Shown piece by piece: positions 21,673 through 37,000 of a DNA stretch of 64,000 nt (positions within the stretch are counted from its first letter, which is position 1; each line of letters starts with the position of its first letter). The translations under genes and the position numbers were made by a program. The DNA is from Paracentrotus lividus. Its lineage: Eukaryota > Echinodermata > Echinoidea > Camarodonta > Echinidae. The stretch spans positions 43,830,927-43,894,926 of the forward strand of contig CALNVZ010002974.1 of the NCBI GenBank assembly GCA_940671915.1, in the 5' to 3' direction. Under the pieces are notes generated by a model that was not told the DNA's origin, searched no databases, and worked only from the letters and a program-made list of their open reading frames with translations.

Positions 21673-24600
21673 CTGGATAAAATCAATAAAACACAAATAG
21701 TTAGTGGAAGGTGAAACTGAAAGTAGTATTGAGAGAAGATTTCAACACACCTGCTCAAAACTAGTAATAAGTCACCAGAATTCATATTTGGGTTTAATAA
21801 TATTATGTTACATTTATATGGCGCTTAATGCAGTTGTTTCTAAGCGCATAAACGAAATTATAAATTATACGAGTACAAATACAAAATTTATGCAAATCTA
21901 ATATTAATTAAGAAATCCAAGTACAAATGAATAAATCAAAGAATACTTTTTTTTCATACGTTTCCTGACACTAAAGATTCGAAGCTTTCCCCTATTTAGT
22001 GGTAGGTGAGGTTTAAATTAAGCGAGTGAGTATCAAAAGACAGTCTTAACCCTGGTTACATGCAGGTGAAAATGTGACCCTCACGCTCAAACCACCAATA
22101 AGTCATCAGTACCCTATAACATAAAGAGTCATGATCAATTGCAAATAAATAGTAGCCAATCAGGTTCCTAGTTGCATAGATTCCTTGCAATAAACTATCA
22201 TTGTGAACCAATCAGAATGGTGGTTCCAATTTTGCAATTGATCATAACACTCTATGTTACAGGGCACATAATTGATATTTTGGTTGTTTTTTTCCTTTTA
22301 TGAAACTAGAGATTAAAGGCTTTCCTATGATAGCTAACACTTGAAGTTATAAAGTATAACCAATTTATGTTAGAAGAAGAGCTATCACTGACATCCTATG
22401 CTGAAAATTTTGCCACTCCTGTCATTTACTCTGTTGTGCTATTTACGATTAATTGCTGGTTTTGAGATGGAGTTTCACAAATTTGTTCAAAGGTGGTGTA
22501 AGAATCTAAGAGCATTGCAAAGTAACAGTTGTAAGCTACTCCAAAGTACCTGGACTGTATCAGCAAATGTAAATCATAATGTATGCAATATTTAATAAGA
22601 AGACAATGTCTTTTGGGGGGATTAAAGCTCCTCTTTATAGCAGCACCAAAGGATCAAAAACGTTTATTGAATTATGCTCTCAAAGAAAATGATGAAACTA
22701 ACTGGATTTATTGCATATATTTTCAAATATTTCAAAAATTCTTAACTCTCAAATTCATTGATTCTTCTCAATAATTTACTGAGATCTTTTTCTCTTGTTT
22801 TTCATTATGTTATGGACTAATTTAAAAGGAGGAGGAGGGTTACAGATATTCCATGATAAAAAGGTGTTCTTTCAAGAAGCTGTGGCAAACACTTTATACC
22901 GGTACATACCTAATGCTCTGTAGAGTAATGACTGCAACCCAAGCGCAAATGATCGCTGAGAATGAGGAACGCATCTAAAGAAAAGAAAAAAATAAAATAA
23001 GAAAACACATAGTTAGGTTAGATTTTAGATATATAAACAAAATCAGAACTTTGAAATTGTAAAATTCTTTTGTCCCTTTACCAACCTTTTTTCTTCATGT
23101 ATTATATAATTACTACAGTTATATGTGTGAATCTTGAGGTTTAGAAATTTCTTGTTTATTCTTTAATAAGTGGCATATAATACTTTTATGCAATTCCTGC
23201 TCATGCATTTCTTACTGATTTTTTACTTTGAAAGCACTTCTGTAAGATGTCTTTTTGCACATATCATGATCATTTTGTAACACGCATATAGACAGGTAAA
23301 GGTACTTTACCCTACAAAGGGATAATTCATACTATTCAGATTATTCCGTCACCGTGAGAAATTGTTTCTTCTAGTTATAGTACAATTGCCTGGTAATGCT
23401 CTCGGTCCGCTGTGTGCCAACTGCTTTGAATGATAATATGCCGGATATACCAAACCTTCTCCTTAGGCAACTTACCAAAAGATAAAGCTGCGGCCCCACT
23501 GCATGAAAGCTGAACAGTGGCGTTTATACCGGATGTAATAATCACCTCTTATTAAGTCGATGGGAGATATATTATGGGGATTGGTACACATATATAATCC
23601 TATTGTGAGGTATTCATGCAGGGCTGCGGCTTAATCTTTTGGTAGTGGCCTTGAAATGCAAATTGCCTGCAGTGGACCGAGGGCACTACTTTCTGGTCTC
23701 TTAAGTCTTATTACCTCAGTGTTGCTGTGGTAGAGGGTACGACCGCCAGAATGGTGAAGAACTCGATACAGAAGAGAAGCACAAGGAAGACATTAGTCCA
23801 ACCACAGGAGGAGTCACACTTTCCTAGTGTAGCCATCGGAAGGTCAGAGGTGAAGTTATCAGGATAGCAATGCAGCTGCAATTCCCGTAACCCTATCGAA
23901 AAAATCAGGGGGAAAATTTATTTGTTTTAGTATTCATAAGAAGAAAAAAAGTGAATCGATATAATTCTAAATGACTTTATTTAGTGTTTTTTATTCATTA
24001 GGTCATACTTTTTGTGTTCGTTCCCCATTCATGACATCACGCTTATAAAGTCTATCAAATGGCTGCCAACTCTTGCCTTTCATGCAATTGGACAGGATTG
24101 TAGCAAGACAAAAGGCCATCTTGCTCCGTATAGGTGGAATAATCACATATTTCTGATTCATCATATCAAAATAGAGACACAAGGCCCCAAAGTCACCGAG
24201 CAAAGAGTCACAAAAATAAGCAAATTAATACAAAAGTGTTAATTTTGGGAAATGTTTTTGATTTACTGATTCTTCAGTGTTTATATGTGCTCTCTAAACA
24301 AAATTAAATGAAAATGATAAGGGGAAAGTACATAAATAGTTTTGCAATATTAGATTGTTTCTAGTCTTCCAATTAGCTCTCTCCGCAACGATATTATGTT
24401 TCTTTTTCATTACATTATAAAATTATTTATGCTCATTTTTCTCTTTGTCAATCTATTGTGAATTATTGTAAGTTTGTTTATATGTTCTTATAATTGTACA
24501 TATATTTGTTATATGTAACATACATTTTGTATCTTTATTATTGTGGAAAATAAATGAAAGAATGAATAAATATCCTTGACTCTTGCTGGTGACTTGTGTC

Positions 24601-27600
24601 TCATTTTTATATGATGCATCACATTTGGTCAAAACCCATGCAGGTGTATTCCTCACCTCCTCTTCCCAGCTATTAAGGCAACCAGCATGGCAGGCAGAGT
24701 AGTAGATGATGTTGTCACACCGCATACCGGTTGGAACATACTATCACAGTAACAGTCTCCATTACAGGTGTGTTCCAAATCGGAACCTCTCGATGTCACA
24801 TCCACATCTCTGAAATTAAAGAGAACATCAAAGGGTAAATTTTACTGGAATTGCTCAGTTACTTCATTAATATTATGATTCATCTTTAACCTTGAAAAAA
24901 TATCAGTCGAATTATAAATCATTTCCTGAAATGTTTTGTGAAAATTGTGAAGTTGAAATTGTTGAAAAAGTTAGCTAAGGTCCACCGACCTTAGGGTTAA
25001 GTTGCTTGGAAAAATGTGCTTGGTGGAACGTCACAGTGAATTGTAAGTTTCAACTTCACAATTTTCCAAAACATTCCAGTAAATGATTTATACTTTGACT
25101 GATATTAGCTCAGTTACTCAATAAAGAGAGCAATATAATTTTATCTTACCAAAATTTGTTAATTTTTTTATATCAACTAGTTCCTTAAACACACAGGAAT
25201 AAATTAACAACTAGCTCACATTATGTCTGAGTACGGACACCAGAAGCTCAATGCTACTGTATGTTTTATTCTTTTAAAGACGTGCAACTTGCTCTATGAT
25301 AAGGATTTTGAGGAGGGAAATTATCTTACATTTGTCCATATTCGACGGGTAACGCCAGCAAAGTTAGGATTGGACAGCTGATGATGAACGCTCCGAGGAA
25401 GAAGAATGAGATTGTGAGGACACAAAGACACCACTTGATCATTCCTTGGAACTTGAGATTGAACTCTTGACCACATAGCCCCCGATGACCGAGCCCCCTA
25501 CGGCCGCCGGATCACTGTGAAACCTGCAGAGAAATAATTACAAATTGGAATAATAATAATGTATTTACAATGTTCACATTTATTTACAAATTTGCATAAT
25601 AATAACATATATCTACAACTTGCATAATGATAATATTATATTCCAATTTTGCATAATCACATATTCAAGAGTTTGTATAATGATAACATAAACTACCTCA
25701 TGCTTTTCATCATGATTTCTTTTAGGAAAATTAGTGCAACATGGTATTCGAAACTATTCATAAGCAGTTGGGACTTATTGAGCTTGTGAGCATAAAGATG
25801 AAACTTGGTTTCTTAAGTATATCAGCCACATGATTGCATTGAGCAAGATAATATGTGTATTACCTTGTTTGTCATGAAACTGTTGCAAATTACCAATGCA
25901 ATTCACAATTAAACACCTTCATGAGAGCAGAGGGCATTATTGTCCAAATTTGCGATCCCTGATATCTCTACTCTAAATAGTTATACAACCCCATCTCAAA
26001 ATACAATTTCCCACAAAGGTGTATCAATTCTCTGAAACCTTACAACAAAGATCATCTCAACTCCACACACTAATCACACAAATTGTTTTCCCCAATCTTC
26101 CTTCAATTATTGCAATCATTACCAATTATGCGCTAATAAGGAACATATCCTGAAAGTCATCTAGTGTTCAATTTGGGTTATTATGGTTATATGACCTTCG
26201 GTTTGGAATTGCTTCTTTAAACACTTTCTATTAAGCAACAAATTCAGATTTATTTTTTTTTAGAAAGGAAAATATGAATGGTATTCACATCTTGCTAATG
26301 TTTGCTTCACACGAAAATTGTTGTCATTTTCCAGATGAAGAAAATTGAAATGGTCTTGCATCAACGAAAGTATGGTTTAATGATCAAGTAGCATTGGGAG
26401 CTGTTAGTTTCCATTTTGTCAAAGAAAATAGTAAGGGATTCGTTTGTTTACTCATAATCATGGCACAGTTTAACTGCGTAATACTAAAAAAAAAATTAAA
26501 TAATTATTTTAGATGATTAAAGTCAAATAAGGCATGATTATAAATCCTCTTTGATAAATTAGGAAAAAATGTTCTTCCTTTTTTATTTTGTTTTGTTTTT
26601 GTTTGTTTGTTGTTGTTGTTGTTGTTGTTGTTTTTTTTTTTTTTTGGGGGGGGGTAAAATGGTGATAATTTCCTATCCGAGAATAATACTGTATCATATG
26701 TGCACTTAACATACACATTCTTAGCAGTTCTGCCAAAGTAGTGTTTGCTTCACTTCAGCCTTTGTTTTCCCCCTGTAACTAAAACTATATTTCAGCTATT
26801 TCATCAAGTATAAACATATCTAAATGTTTTTCCTTAATGTATGAAGACAGCCATTTTCACAGGTGTAGACAAGGCCAGGAGAAACAATTATGACAAGAAC
26901 TAGAACACTTAAACCCAATGCCCAGTTATTCAAAATGGGAAGTGTAGATGTATATAGCAGGGCCGGATGAGGACATGAAGAAAAATTGAGAGAAAGAGAA
27001 ACAAACTATATGCAGACAGAGTATTAGATGGGTAGGCCTTAATCAGAAGAGAAAAGGAGACTGATAGGAACAGGAGACGTAGAAATGAAATAAAATAGAC
27101 TGGGGTTAGGCAGATATGCCGTTGTTATAAACATGCAAAAAATATGTTGTTTTGCATGTTTTTTGTGTGTTTTTTCTCTTTGGTTTGGTGGGGAATGCAA
27201 AGCAAAAAAGGATCAATTAAAGGGTAAGTTTAAATTAAACTGATACATAGGCTTACTAGTAATTCATTGAAAGTTGAGTCCTATTTATGAGAACATCACT
27301 TTGCTTCTCAGAACAAAAGGCAAGCGGAGGAGAAAAGAAAGGGATAGACATGGAGGTATTGGATCTTTCCCTTAGGTCCTCTTTCCCACCCAACAATTAT
27401 ATGATTGAATGGGACCATGTGTAGAACTGACAAGGGCATATGTAGGTGAGCTAATAGGCAGAACAGCAGCTGATCCCTGACTGGTCTGGGGAGCTGGGAC
27501 CAAGTTCCAATTCTACAGCGCACACTTGCTTCTCATTCTCACAATCAAGGTCAAACTCTATAGCAAAATCCAAGTTGTATAATCATCAACATTCTATTCT

Positions 27601-30600
27601 ATGAAAAAGAATTCCAGAAAGTTATGGACAAAAATATTTTTTACCTGCACTTGAATCTTTTTATCAAGAAATGAAAAAACACTACTTTTACCACAAACAA
27701 GTGAGATATGCATACTGTATAAGCCAATATTTTCGCGTCCAGATATTTTCGCGATTTTGGACTAGTTGGGGAAATTCGCGGGAGCAAAATTTCGCGATTT
27801 GGTGATGACTTCATTACTATAAATAGCCTTGTACTAACGTGGAAATTTTCGCGACGACCACCTCGCGAAATTCGCGAAAATAAAGTCATCGCGAAAATAA
27901 CCACTTATACAAAATAGGCATAAAAGACATATATTTTCCAAAAAGACTATTTCCAAACAGGCGAAGCTATGGTATTAATTTACACTAATATACACATTCA
28001 AGTGAACTATATGTTTGATTATAATTTGAAGCGTTTGCCAATACATTTGAACTTGAACCATTAAAAATGTATAGGTCAGAGCCTACAAAATATAAACCCT
28101 GTGAGCTGTGAGAAAAATAAAGTTAGTGTGCAGTCATAAGGGGGTCTGAAAATATTGCATTCTTCACTTTTTCAGAGGATAAGATTTTAATCCTACCCCA
28201 GTTCGTGGTAAACATTCATCACATGCTAATTATTACTCAGTTCCATATTTGAGGCTCTCAAACACCTGTGTCCTAAAAAAAATATCCCATATTAAACCTG
28301 AATTTGGCAGTGCTCCAAACAACTTTGCATGACTTGATGATCAAGACCTACCTAAGACGTGGGAAATCAAAATTACTCAACGTGAATATAATAACAGCAC
28401 AACTGTCACGTAAATCCCTTTTATTTTACCATCTGCTATCATCTATCACCATTGACTCATTCCAAAAAGAAGAGACAAATAGAACAAAAGAGGTTGTAAA
28501 ATTGACCATGATGTCATTTTGATGGGTGGCTAGATCTTCCTAAATTCGGCCGATTTAATTCCCTCAACAACTGCTAACCAGGTAGACATCCCCCTTTAAT
28601 GGACCATGAGCAGCTGTATGCCTAAAATCAACCCCCTAGACAAATTGAAGAAGATTTGTAAATCCATGACAATATTCACTCCATTTATGGTTCATAAGGA
28701 GAGAATAGGAAGGATGTTTACTGCATAGAAAAGAATCTGATGTGAGGCTCTTTTGAATGAATAGGAACAAACGAAAGACAGATGAAGTGTTTTCTTGATA
28801 TCACTTAAATTAAACAAAACACAGAACTTTAGGCCTAAAACTTTCCCAATCCAAGACATTGAGAAGCTAATATATTAGCTTATGCACAGACAAAATGTAT
28901 GAGGTTAGGGGACAATTTGTGGGAGAATCATACATCTATGGCCACAAACTCCGTATACAACTTTAAAAAGAAGGGAAAATAATGAAGACTAATATATTTT
29001 CAAAGAAAATGTAAAGAGCAAACATGACAAGGAATTCTTGAGCAGCTGTTGTATTTTCAATCGTAAAGTTGAGGAGCCAGCAAGTTTTCATGAAGAACTA
29101 ATGAGGTACGTGTGTTTCAGACATATACCGCAAATCTATGTATGATTTTAATAGAAACAAAAACAATTGGATGTAGTCTCATCTTGAAAACAAAGATCAA
29201 ACAACAGGTCACAGGAGTATTCTAGTAATTGATCAGCTGTTGCATTTTCAGTGCCTAAGTTGAGAAGTGGATAATCTAAGGCTATGATGAATAATATACG
29301 GGTGTACTAGTCAGGACCACTGATTCAAACCACTGCATCTCTTACAGATTTGCACAATCCTCTCACAAATCCTGAGCATGTTCGGTAATAAAGGAAGAGG
29401 TTGATAACTGGGAATGATTATCACGCTTTGATTTAATTAAAAGATTTGACTTGTCGGAAATAATAAGCGTAAGTTACAAATCAGGTCAGCATTTGCTTCT
29501 AGATGTGACAAGAAATTGTAATTCTCTTTTCCTGTGGGTTAATTCCCCCTGTTCTGGGAGATTCCGTCATCTAAGATACATACAGGTATCATACTTTTTT
29601 TTGTTTCTTGTACAAGTACCTGTATTTTTAAAATACCTGCTTTTTAAAAGTATTTTCAATCCATATAATTATATTCAACGACTTTGATTTAAAAAGATAC
29701 ATACTCTAATTCCTAACTTACTGTACAAAAGGTGTTTGACTTGCTGAATTACTCATTGTTATTTAATTAAAGATTTGTTGATCATATTCTTTAGATATCT
29801 TATTAAGGAGACTTTTAATCTCCTCCTCTTGAACATTCTAATTCTCCTCTTCTATCGAATGTACCTTTGTCTTTTCTAATGATAATGATAATGCTACCCT
29901 ACTTTGACAAAAGGAAGCAAGTGACCTATTAATCAATTTTGAGTCTTTCCTGTTTTAATCCAGATTACTGACATAAAGTAAGACATCACTGACATTACAT
30001 TGACATCAATGTAAATGACGAATACATTTTGCCCTTTTACAGTTACTTGGTTCCTTTTGATAAAGCAGGGCAGAATAAATAACTAAGACACTAACCAACT
30101 AACAATGCTGCCCAACTGGATGAAAGACTAAACTGAGACTCCAGGAACTTAGGAGCAAACACTGCAAATCCTGCAAGAAGGAACCACTCAGTGGTGGCTG
30201 CTCCACAGATACACATGAACGGAACATTCTTGACCAGGACCAAGGTTGCTTTCGGGAAGTCCCTAAGGCTGTTGCCGAAGCCCTCCCTCGCTGAAAACTC
30301 GGCACCCTTGTGGGCTTCGTTGACCCTCTCTCTGGCTAACCGGTGTTGACCTGTGTGTGGAAAGAAAAAAGAAACAATTTGTGACCTGTTAGTTCACTTC
30401 ACTTGGTCATACCTTTAAATGAATACATTACCTGCAAAAAAAAAGCTACATAGAGTGCTGGTAATGATGGTGGATATAATTCTATTGGAGTCAAGCAATC
30501 TTACACAGGATTATCAAAATTACAAATAATTTATATCGGCCAAAAGATTTAGGAAGGCGCTATACAAAGCTGAGCAAAGAATAATAAGGAAATTGAGATA

Positions 30601-33600
30601 GGCATCCCTTCAAAATGAGCCTATTTAGGGCCTAGGGCAAGATCCAGGTAACGCAAATGAGCTTTCGAGAGTTTGTATGGAATTTTGCTTGTCAAGATCA
30701 CACCCAATCTACTGGTAAACCTTTCTGAACGAATATTAGCAGTTTCCTATTGACTTACCAGAGTTCATGATTGGATTTCATCCAATTATTAAACAGTGTT
30801 CACGAAGACCTCAGATACCCACTTGGTTTAACAATTTTCTTATTGACTAATACAACATGGGCTTAACCCATTTGGTCAACTAACAATTTGGTCTCGACCG
30901 GCAGAAGACAAATTGGGGATCAGACAAAAAGATCGACAGATAAAGTAGCAATTAGACCAAAAGGGTATAAGATGAAATTGAATTAGACCAAATGAACATT
31001 GGTCGACGTGTGTGTAGACCAATTGGCAATTTTCCTTTCAAGCCTATGATCTTCTGAAGATGTGGACATAGTGACCCAGATTCTCAAAATTAGTTTTCAA
31101 AATTGTGGACGGAAACCATGGACGATGTATATTTTGTGCAATATTTAAGTTTAATTCAGCCTGGAGATTGAGAAAAGGTCCAATACAAATGCCTGATTTT
31201 GTCATAGGGCGTTAAATTTATGCCTTTTTCTATGAATTGAGCATAATGAGCCCACAGTTTTGAATTAATGAGTCCACTCTTGGGTCAACTGTTAATTCAA
31301 ATTAACTTACATAAACATAAGACCGGGACGAAATGGTAGGGCCTATAACAAGTGACAAAAGCAATAATAGGAATGATGCATATATGATCAAGCGTCAAAT
31401 GTTTAATTAGTTTAAATGGCTATCTATTGCATGTTTAGGAGGGCAAATTAATTTCTCTTCTTTTAAATACTAATGCATTACATCTCAACCACCCCATCCC
31501 AAACCCCTTAGCAACGACCTCTCACCTGGAAGTGCTTTAGGGAATGCAAGAAATGGAATGATGATACTAAGGGCCAGGAAGGCAGTGAGAATGAAACCCA
31601 TCCACCAGGCTCCAACAAAGAGGGGGCTCTCCGGATCCAGGCCAAGACTGTAACAAAAAAGATGGTTGATTCATTATGTTATTAGATATTGGTAGTAGAA
31701 AATGGAATCGGTCTTTTTCATACAGATAGTGTGTAATAATGGAATACTTTGGTGGTGATAATGTAAGTATATTTCGGTACACAATATATTGAAAAGAAAA
31801 GTTGTAGCTTGTAAGTTCACAATTTGAAATTTCAGTGTTCTATTGATAAGGACATGAGGCCAGATTTGGTTTCCTTTTTTAAATCACTTTAAGGATGTTC
31901 AAAAAAAAAAATCAGTCAGGGCTCAATCCATATAAAGCAACGAGTACGAAGCAAGAAGGAGATTCTCTTAAACTCCAGACTAGAGCAAGGAGGGAAATTG
32001 AATGTGATTCGTTCAAATCAATGCCAGCTTAGGTAGACGTTGGGAAAGAAAATGGTAAGAACTTCCACGAGGGAAGAGAGATCAAGAGATGGAGACGGTT
32101 AGGTGAAGAATAGAGGATATGAATGATAGATGGGTTAACTGTAAGGAAAAGTAGGCTATTAATTTGGAGTTTGAGAAGACCTGCATTTTAGCTTGAAAGG
32201 TGATACACTAATATTCAAATGCTTTGACAGGTATATTCTCCACACAAACTTTTTTCACCTATGTGAAATGTGTTTGTAGGCCCTATGTTCTTGTTTAAAT
32301 TTCATAGATTTTGAAACATGTCCCGTTTTAATGGAATTTCTTTGATCCAGCAGTGAATATATGCTCACCAACATGAAGGATTATTTTCTTTTTTAATCTG
32401 AACACCACAAACAAAACTAGAAAAATGGTTTGTGCACTGTCCAACTCTTACTTTAATCAAGGGGCGAAGCGCCTTGCTTCAATGATAACTGATCAACTTT
32501 TTAATTTGTTTATTTGGCTATAACACACATTTCCCATAGATATCACCCCGAAAATATTCGGGCTTAGTCCTCAATGGGTTAAAGATATCATGAAGCATAC
32601 ATCAAAATCTTCTGACAAAATCAAAGCTCCTAGGGCAATGCAATGGACATGGCCTAATGGAAACATCTGTGGGGAGGCTGACCCAACAACTTCAGAAGAC
32701 GATCACAGACTAATAATCTTAACAAGTAATCAGTCATGCTTCTTTAAATTACAAATTGTTCATCCCTTGTCCTTTCTTATTTTTATCGATGAAGACGAAA
32801 CCAGACTTTTCAAACTCCCAAGGCTAGGAATCTATGCATCCTCTCAGATCAAATCCATTCCACAGAAAAACTCAGGAGTGATCGAGATTGTGGACAAAAC
32901 TAGACATGTGGAGGCCCATGTGGGACTGAAGGGGAAAACTTGTCTACTGTGATCCACTTTCATTTGCAGCTTCAAACCTCCAACCCCCCTTTTCTGACAA
33001 TTATGTCAGAATGAATAAATAATCCTTGATACATGTACACAATAACACTTAAAATCAGAGGGAACATATTTTCCATTGCAAGTATGTACAGGGATTTTTT
33101 TTTTTTTTCTCATTATTTCTCTATTTAAGCACTTTTCCATCTAGGGTTGATAATAAAGGCCTTACATTAAAAATGAATGCAAACAGTATTAGATACGATG
33201 TAGATGTGTGATGCTTCTAAATATTTGCTCTGTTTAGATCCAGAAAGACAGTAACGCATACATGCCAAGTCTCACGCATCTTGCGTGAGAATCACGCATT
33301 TCAGGTCCGTCTCACGATCTCACGCAGAACACCCCATTTCTCACGCAAAATGAGAAAAAGTAGCATTGTTATAGATTTTTTTACCATTTTGGAGTCTCAA
33401 AACCCTAAATATCGGCAGTTTTGTCGCGCATCAATTGCAAGTGCGATGTTTTCAAGCAGGCGATCGTTATAGCTTACTACGTGAAACGTGTGTTGCGTGC
33501 GCACGCGCCTCTTTTGTGTACAAATTACTACTGCGCGCGCGCACATGTGGTAACGCGCGCCGCGTGCGCACCGCATTCAAACACGATGTGAATGATCTCA

Positions 33601-33985
33601 CGCAAATTTTTTTTTTTAACTTGGCATGTCTGGTAACGCCACGTTAAGTGTTAAGAGCCTTTTAGCTCTCACCTCATAATTTCAACAAATTTGACAAGCC
33701 TAATAACATGAACGTTCACACTGCTCTAAAAACACCGTACATGTATATCAACTACAAGTACATCTCCTTCTCCATAATATTTCTACTTGTGTGAAACGGC
33801 CCGATATATTGTGACTTCGCTATCACTTTAATGATAAGTGAAATCCATCACTGCAGGTCCAGACTAGAACTTCCCCCAAGCAGAGTTTGAGCTAAACTGC
33901 CCTGGAAATGAGTCAGGATTGGTGAAAAGTGGGGGTTTTAGGTGCAAAAGGAGTCACTCCTAGGTCACTCTAAAAGAGCTGCTCA

Positions 33986-34023
<38 letters not shown>

Positions 34024-37000
34024 TAACCTGCACAAAATGGCTTCAAATGTCATGCCTTGGTAATGGTCAAGAGTTTGAGTGATAAAAATGTAACTAAGGC
34101 TAGCTGCACACTCTTTTTTTTTTTAAACTAAAGAGGGGCCTCCATTTTGAATAGGATTCAATATTCAAAGACATAAACATCTAAATAAAAAAAATAAAAA
34201 AATAAAAAAACTCAGAATGAAATGAAATGAGTTTGATAGGAGAAACTTAATTGTCTCCAAAAGCCATCTGCCTAGGCTATCTACATGTATAAAGACTGCT
34301 TTTGTCAACTTTCTTGAGCAGTCTCTATAGAGTGCAATCACTATAATCGTCGTGCACTAGCCATTGTCTCGAATAACACCTGAGCGTTAAATTAGAGTCT
34401 ATGGATACAGGGTTACCACAATAAGTGACAGACATTGCCCAGGAAGGATGCAAAATAAGTTAGAGAAACAATGGGTGAGACAATAAGTGACCATAGTGAC
34501 ACATAACCATAACACAAAGTATGAAATTATTTCTATTTTTGCAGACAGGAATTAAGCTTTCAGTAAAAAGAAATCTTAAGAGAGACCCCAACAATCTTAG
34601 TCATTCAAGCTGGAGGCTTCGGGACTGGGAAGGGGTGGCTTGGGGGCTGCACTACCCTATACAAAATGCTGCATAGCTTAAATTTCATTCAGCCTCCCCC
34701 ACCCCCTTTCTTCAAATATTTTGTGGGTTTCACTCAGCCCCATTACAAACATGTCCAAAAAAAAGAAGAAAAACTCTATACAGACGGTGGATTAGGACAG
34801 TAAGATATAAACAAATATTTTTTTTTTTTTAATCGTGCTCACTAAGTCCAGTGACAGCATTTCATTTGTCATGTTCTTAGAGTAATCATTAGTTTCTGCA
34901 TTTTTTTTAATATCACTATATTTTCTCAACCTTATACTTTTTATCATTTATTCTCTCCCGTTATACGTCTCTCTTTCTCACTCCACCATACCATGCATCC
35001 TCTATACTACCATAACGCTCAGAGTTCACAGTAATTTCACTTGGTACAAAGAACGTCATACATCTGGCCGACCCACGCATAAAAACCAGATGCCATGCAA
35101 TTATAAATCCACTACCAATCTCGGCCGATGTCTTTGGCATTAGGCGATAATCACCGCAAATTTGGTGCAGATGCCATCTTGAGAGGGGTTTGGTAGCGCC
35201 CTTCCAAGAGGGGGCTTTCAAGCAATGTGTGAATGGACACATTGACAGATGCAGGATGCGCCCAAGCTTTTACTTTCCTGAGAGATTGGTGACCCTTTCT
35301 CACACCATGGATCAACGATGAATATAATTGATGGAGTGGTAGAGTGTAGTGACAGCTGTCAATGGCAACCAGTCTGAATTCATACCATTTCTGAGAGTTA
35401 TGTTTATGAACACGTGTGTGGGTGTGTGTCTGTGGGAGGGGTGTCTAAAGATGATCTATGCAGACAGGCACAGTTACAGAAAAAATAATTCCCTGGGTGG
35501 TGTTGCATAAAACTTTTTTTCTAACCCGAGTTTTCTCAGGTTAAAAAACTCAGCATATGTAGACCTATTTCTTAGGTTATTCATCCCGAGTTTTGAAACT
35601 CCCTAAAAATTTATTGCATTCATACTTTTGAAAACTCTGGTATGTTTTTATGCAATGGAAAAAACAGTAAAAAATTCAGAAAAATATTGTAACCGGGGTT
35701 TTCAGACTTTAACCGGAGTTTTCAGATTTTAACCGGAAAAAACTCCGGTTAGAAGTTTTATGCAACGGGGTCCTGGAAAGCATGGCATGCACTGTGAGGT
35801 AAACTTTGATTTTTTGAGAAGCAAACTTGAAAATTTCAAAAAATATTATCTTGCATTCTCGCAGACAATACGTCCAACAAATAATTGTATTAAATATCAT
35901 AAATTGAGTTTTAAAACATACTTTTTATCAAAACAAAAACCTTTTTAAAATGGACAATAACTAGTATCAAAGTTCTTTCAATATTTGAGAAAGAATGACA
36001 AATGGGTGATTTAAGCTCACATATAACGCTATTCATACAATTATACTTCCCCTTTTCATTTTGAAGTTTATTGTTTTGGGGGGTACTCTCTTAACATCTA
36101 ACCTAGATCATCCTTTAATGAGATCCATACAAAATGATTAAGTATGTTCCGTTGTCCTGCTCAGTGAGATGACCCCTAAGGTTCATGAGAAGGATGTTGT
36201 ACTATTACTCTTTAATCCTTAACCAGAAATTATGGTGAGAAAATGAGCAATCTGTATCTGTCATTTCTGTAAATGTGATGTGACGTGGATGAGGTAAAGA
36301 CATAATGAGAGGAGGGCAGGTAACAAATAAGAGGGCTAGAGAGAGAGAGGGAGACAGAGGAGAAGGCAAGATGTGAGAAAGCGGTTATATTATAATGATA
36401 TTAACAGAAGCAGTAAAAAGCAGGAGTACGAGTACAAGAAGAACAAATTTTGTTATTAGGAGTAGCAATATCTAGAATTAAAAGCATCAAAGAAGCAGTA
36501 TTATAAATAAAAAAGTAGTAGTAGTAATGAAAGTGGTACCAGTGTAGTGTTAGTGGTAGGAGTAGCAGGAGTAGTAGTTCTATTAGCCGTAGTGTAGTAT
36601 TAGTAGCAGTCATAGTAGTAGTAGCCGTCATATTATTAGTAGTAGTAGTAGAAATCGTAGTGCAATAGTAGTAGTAGTAGAACAAATAATAGTAGTCAAA
36701 GTAGTAAGCGTTGTCGTTGTCATCATAATGGTCACAGTGGAAGAAGTGGTAATTGTCGTCATAGTAGTAGTAGTAGGAGTAGTAGTAGTTTTCGGTTTTA
36801 GGTAGTTTTAGGAGTTGTAGTAGGGGTGTCCTAGTTGTAGTATAATGATAATAATATTACATGTAAGCATTTGTAATGCGCCGTCTTTCTATTCAGAGGC
36901 GAAGTATAGTCATAGTCACAGTAGTAAAAGTGGTTTTTAGTAAAAAAAATAGCAGTAGCGTAGAAGCACAGCAGCAACTACAGGAGCACGAACAAGTGAA

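Noticed and set aside
25490..25500. Alternative acceptor CCGTAG within minus exon 8 to avoid the first frame break
   Set aside because: It lacks a pyrimidine tract, would remove part of TM8 that is conserved in the plus copy, and leaves the second break unexplained.
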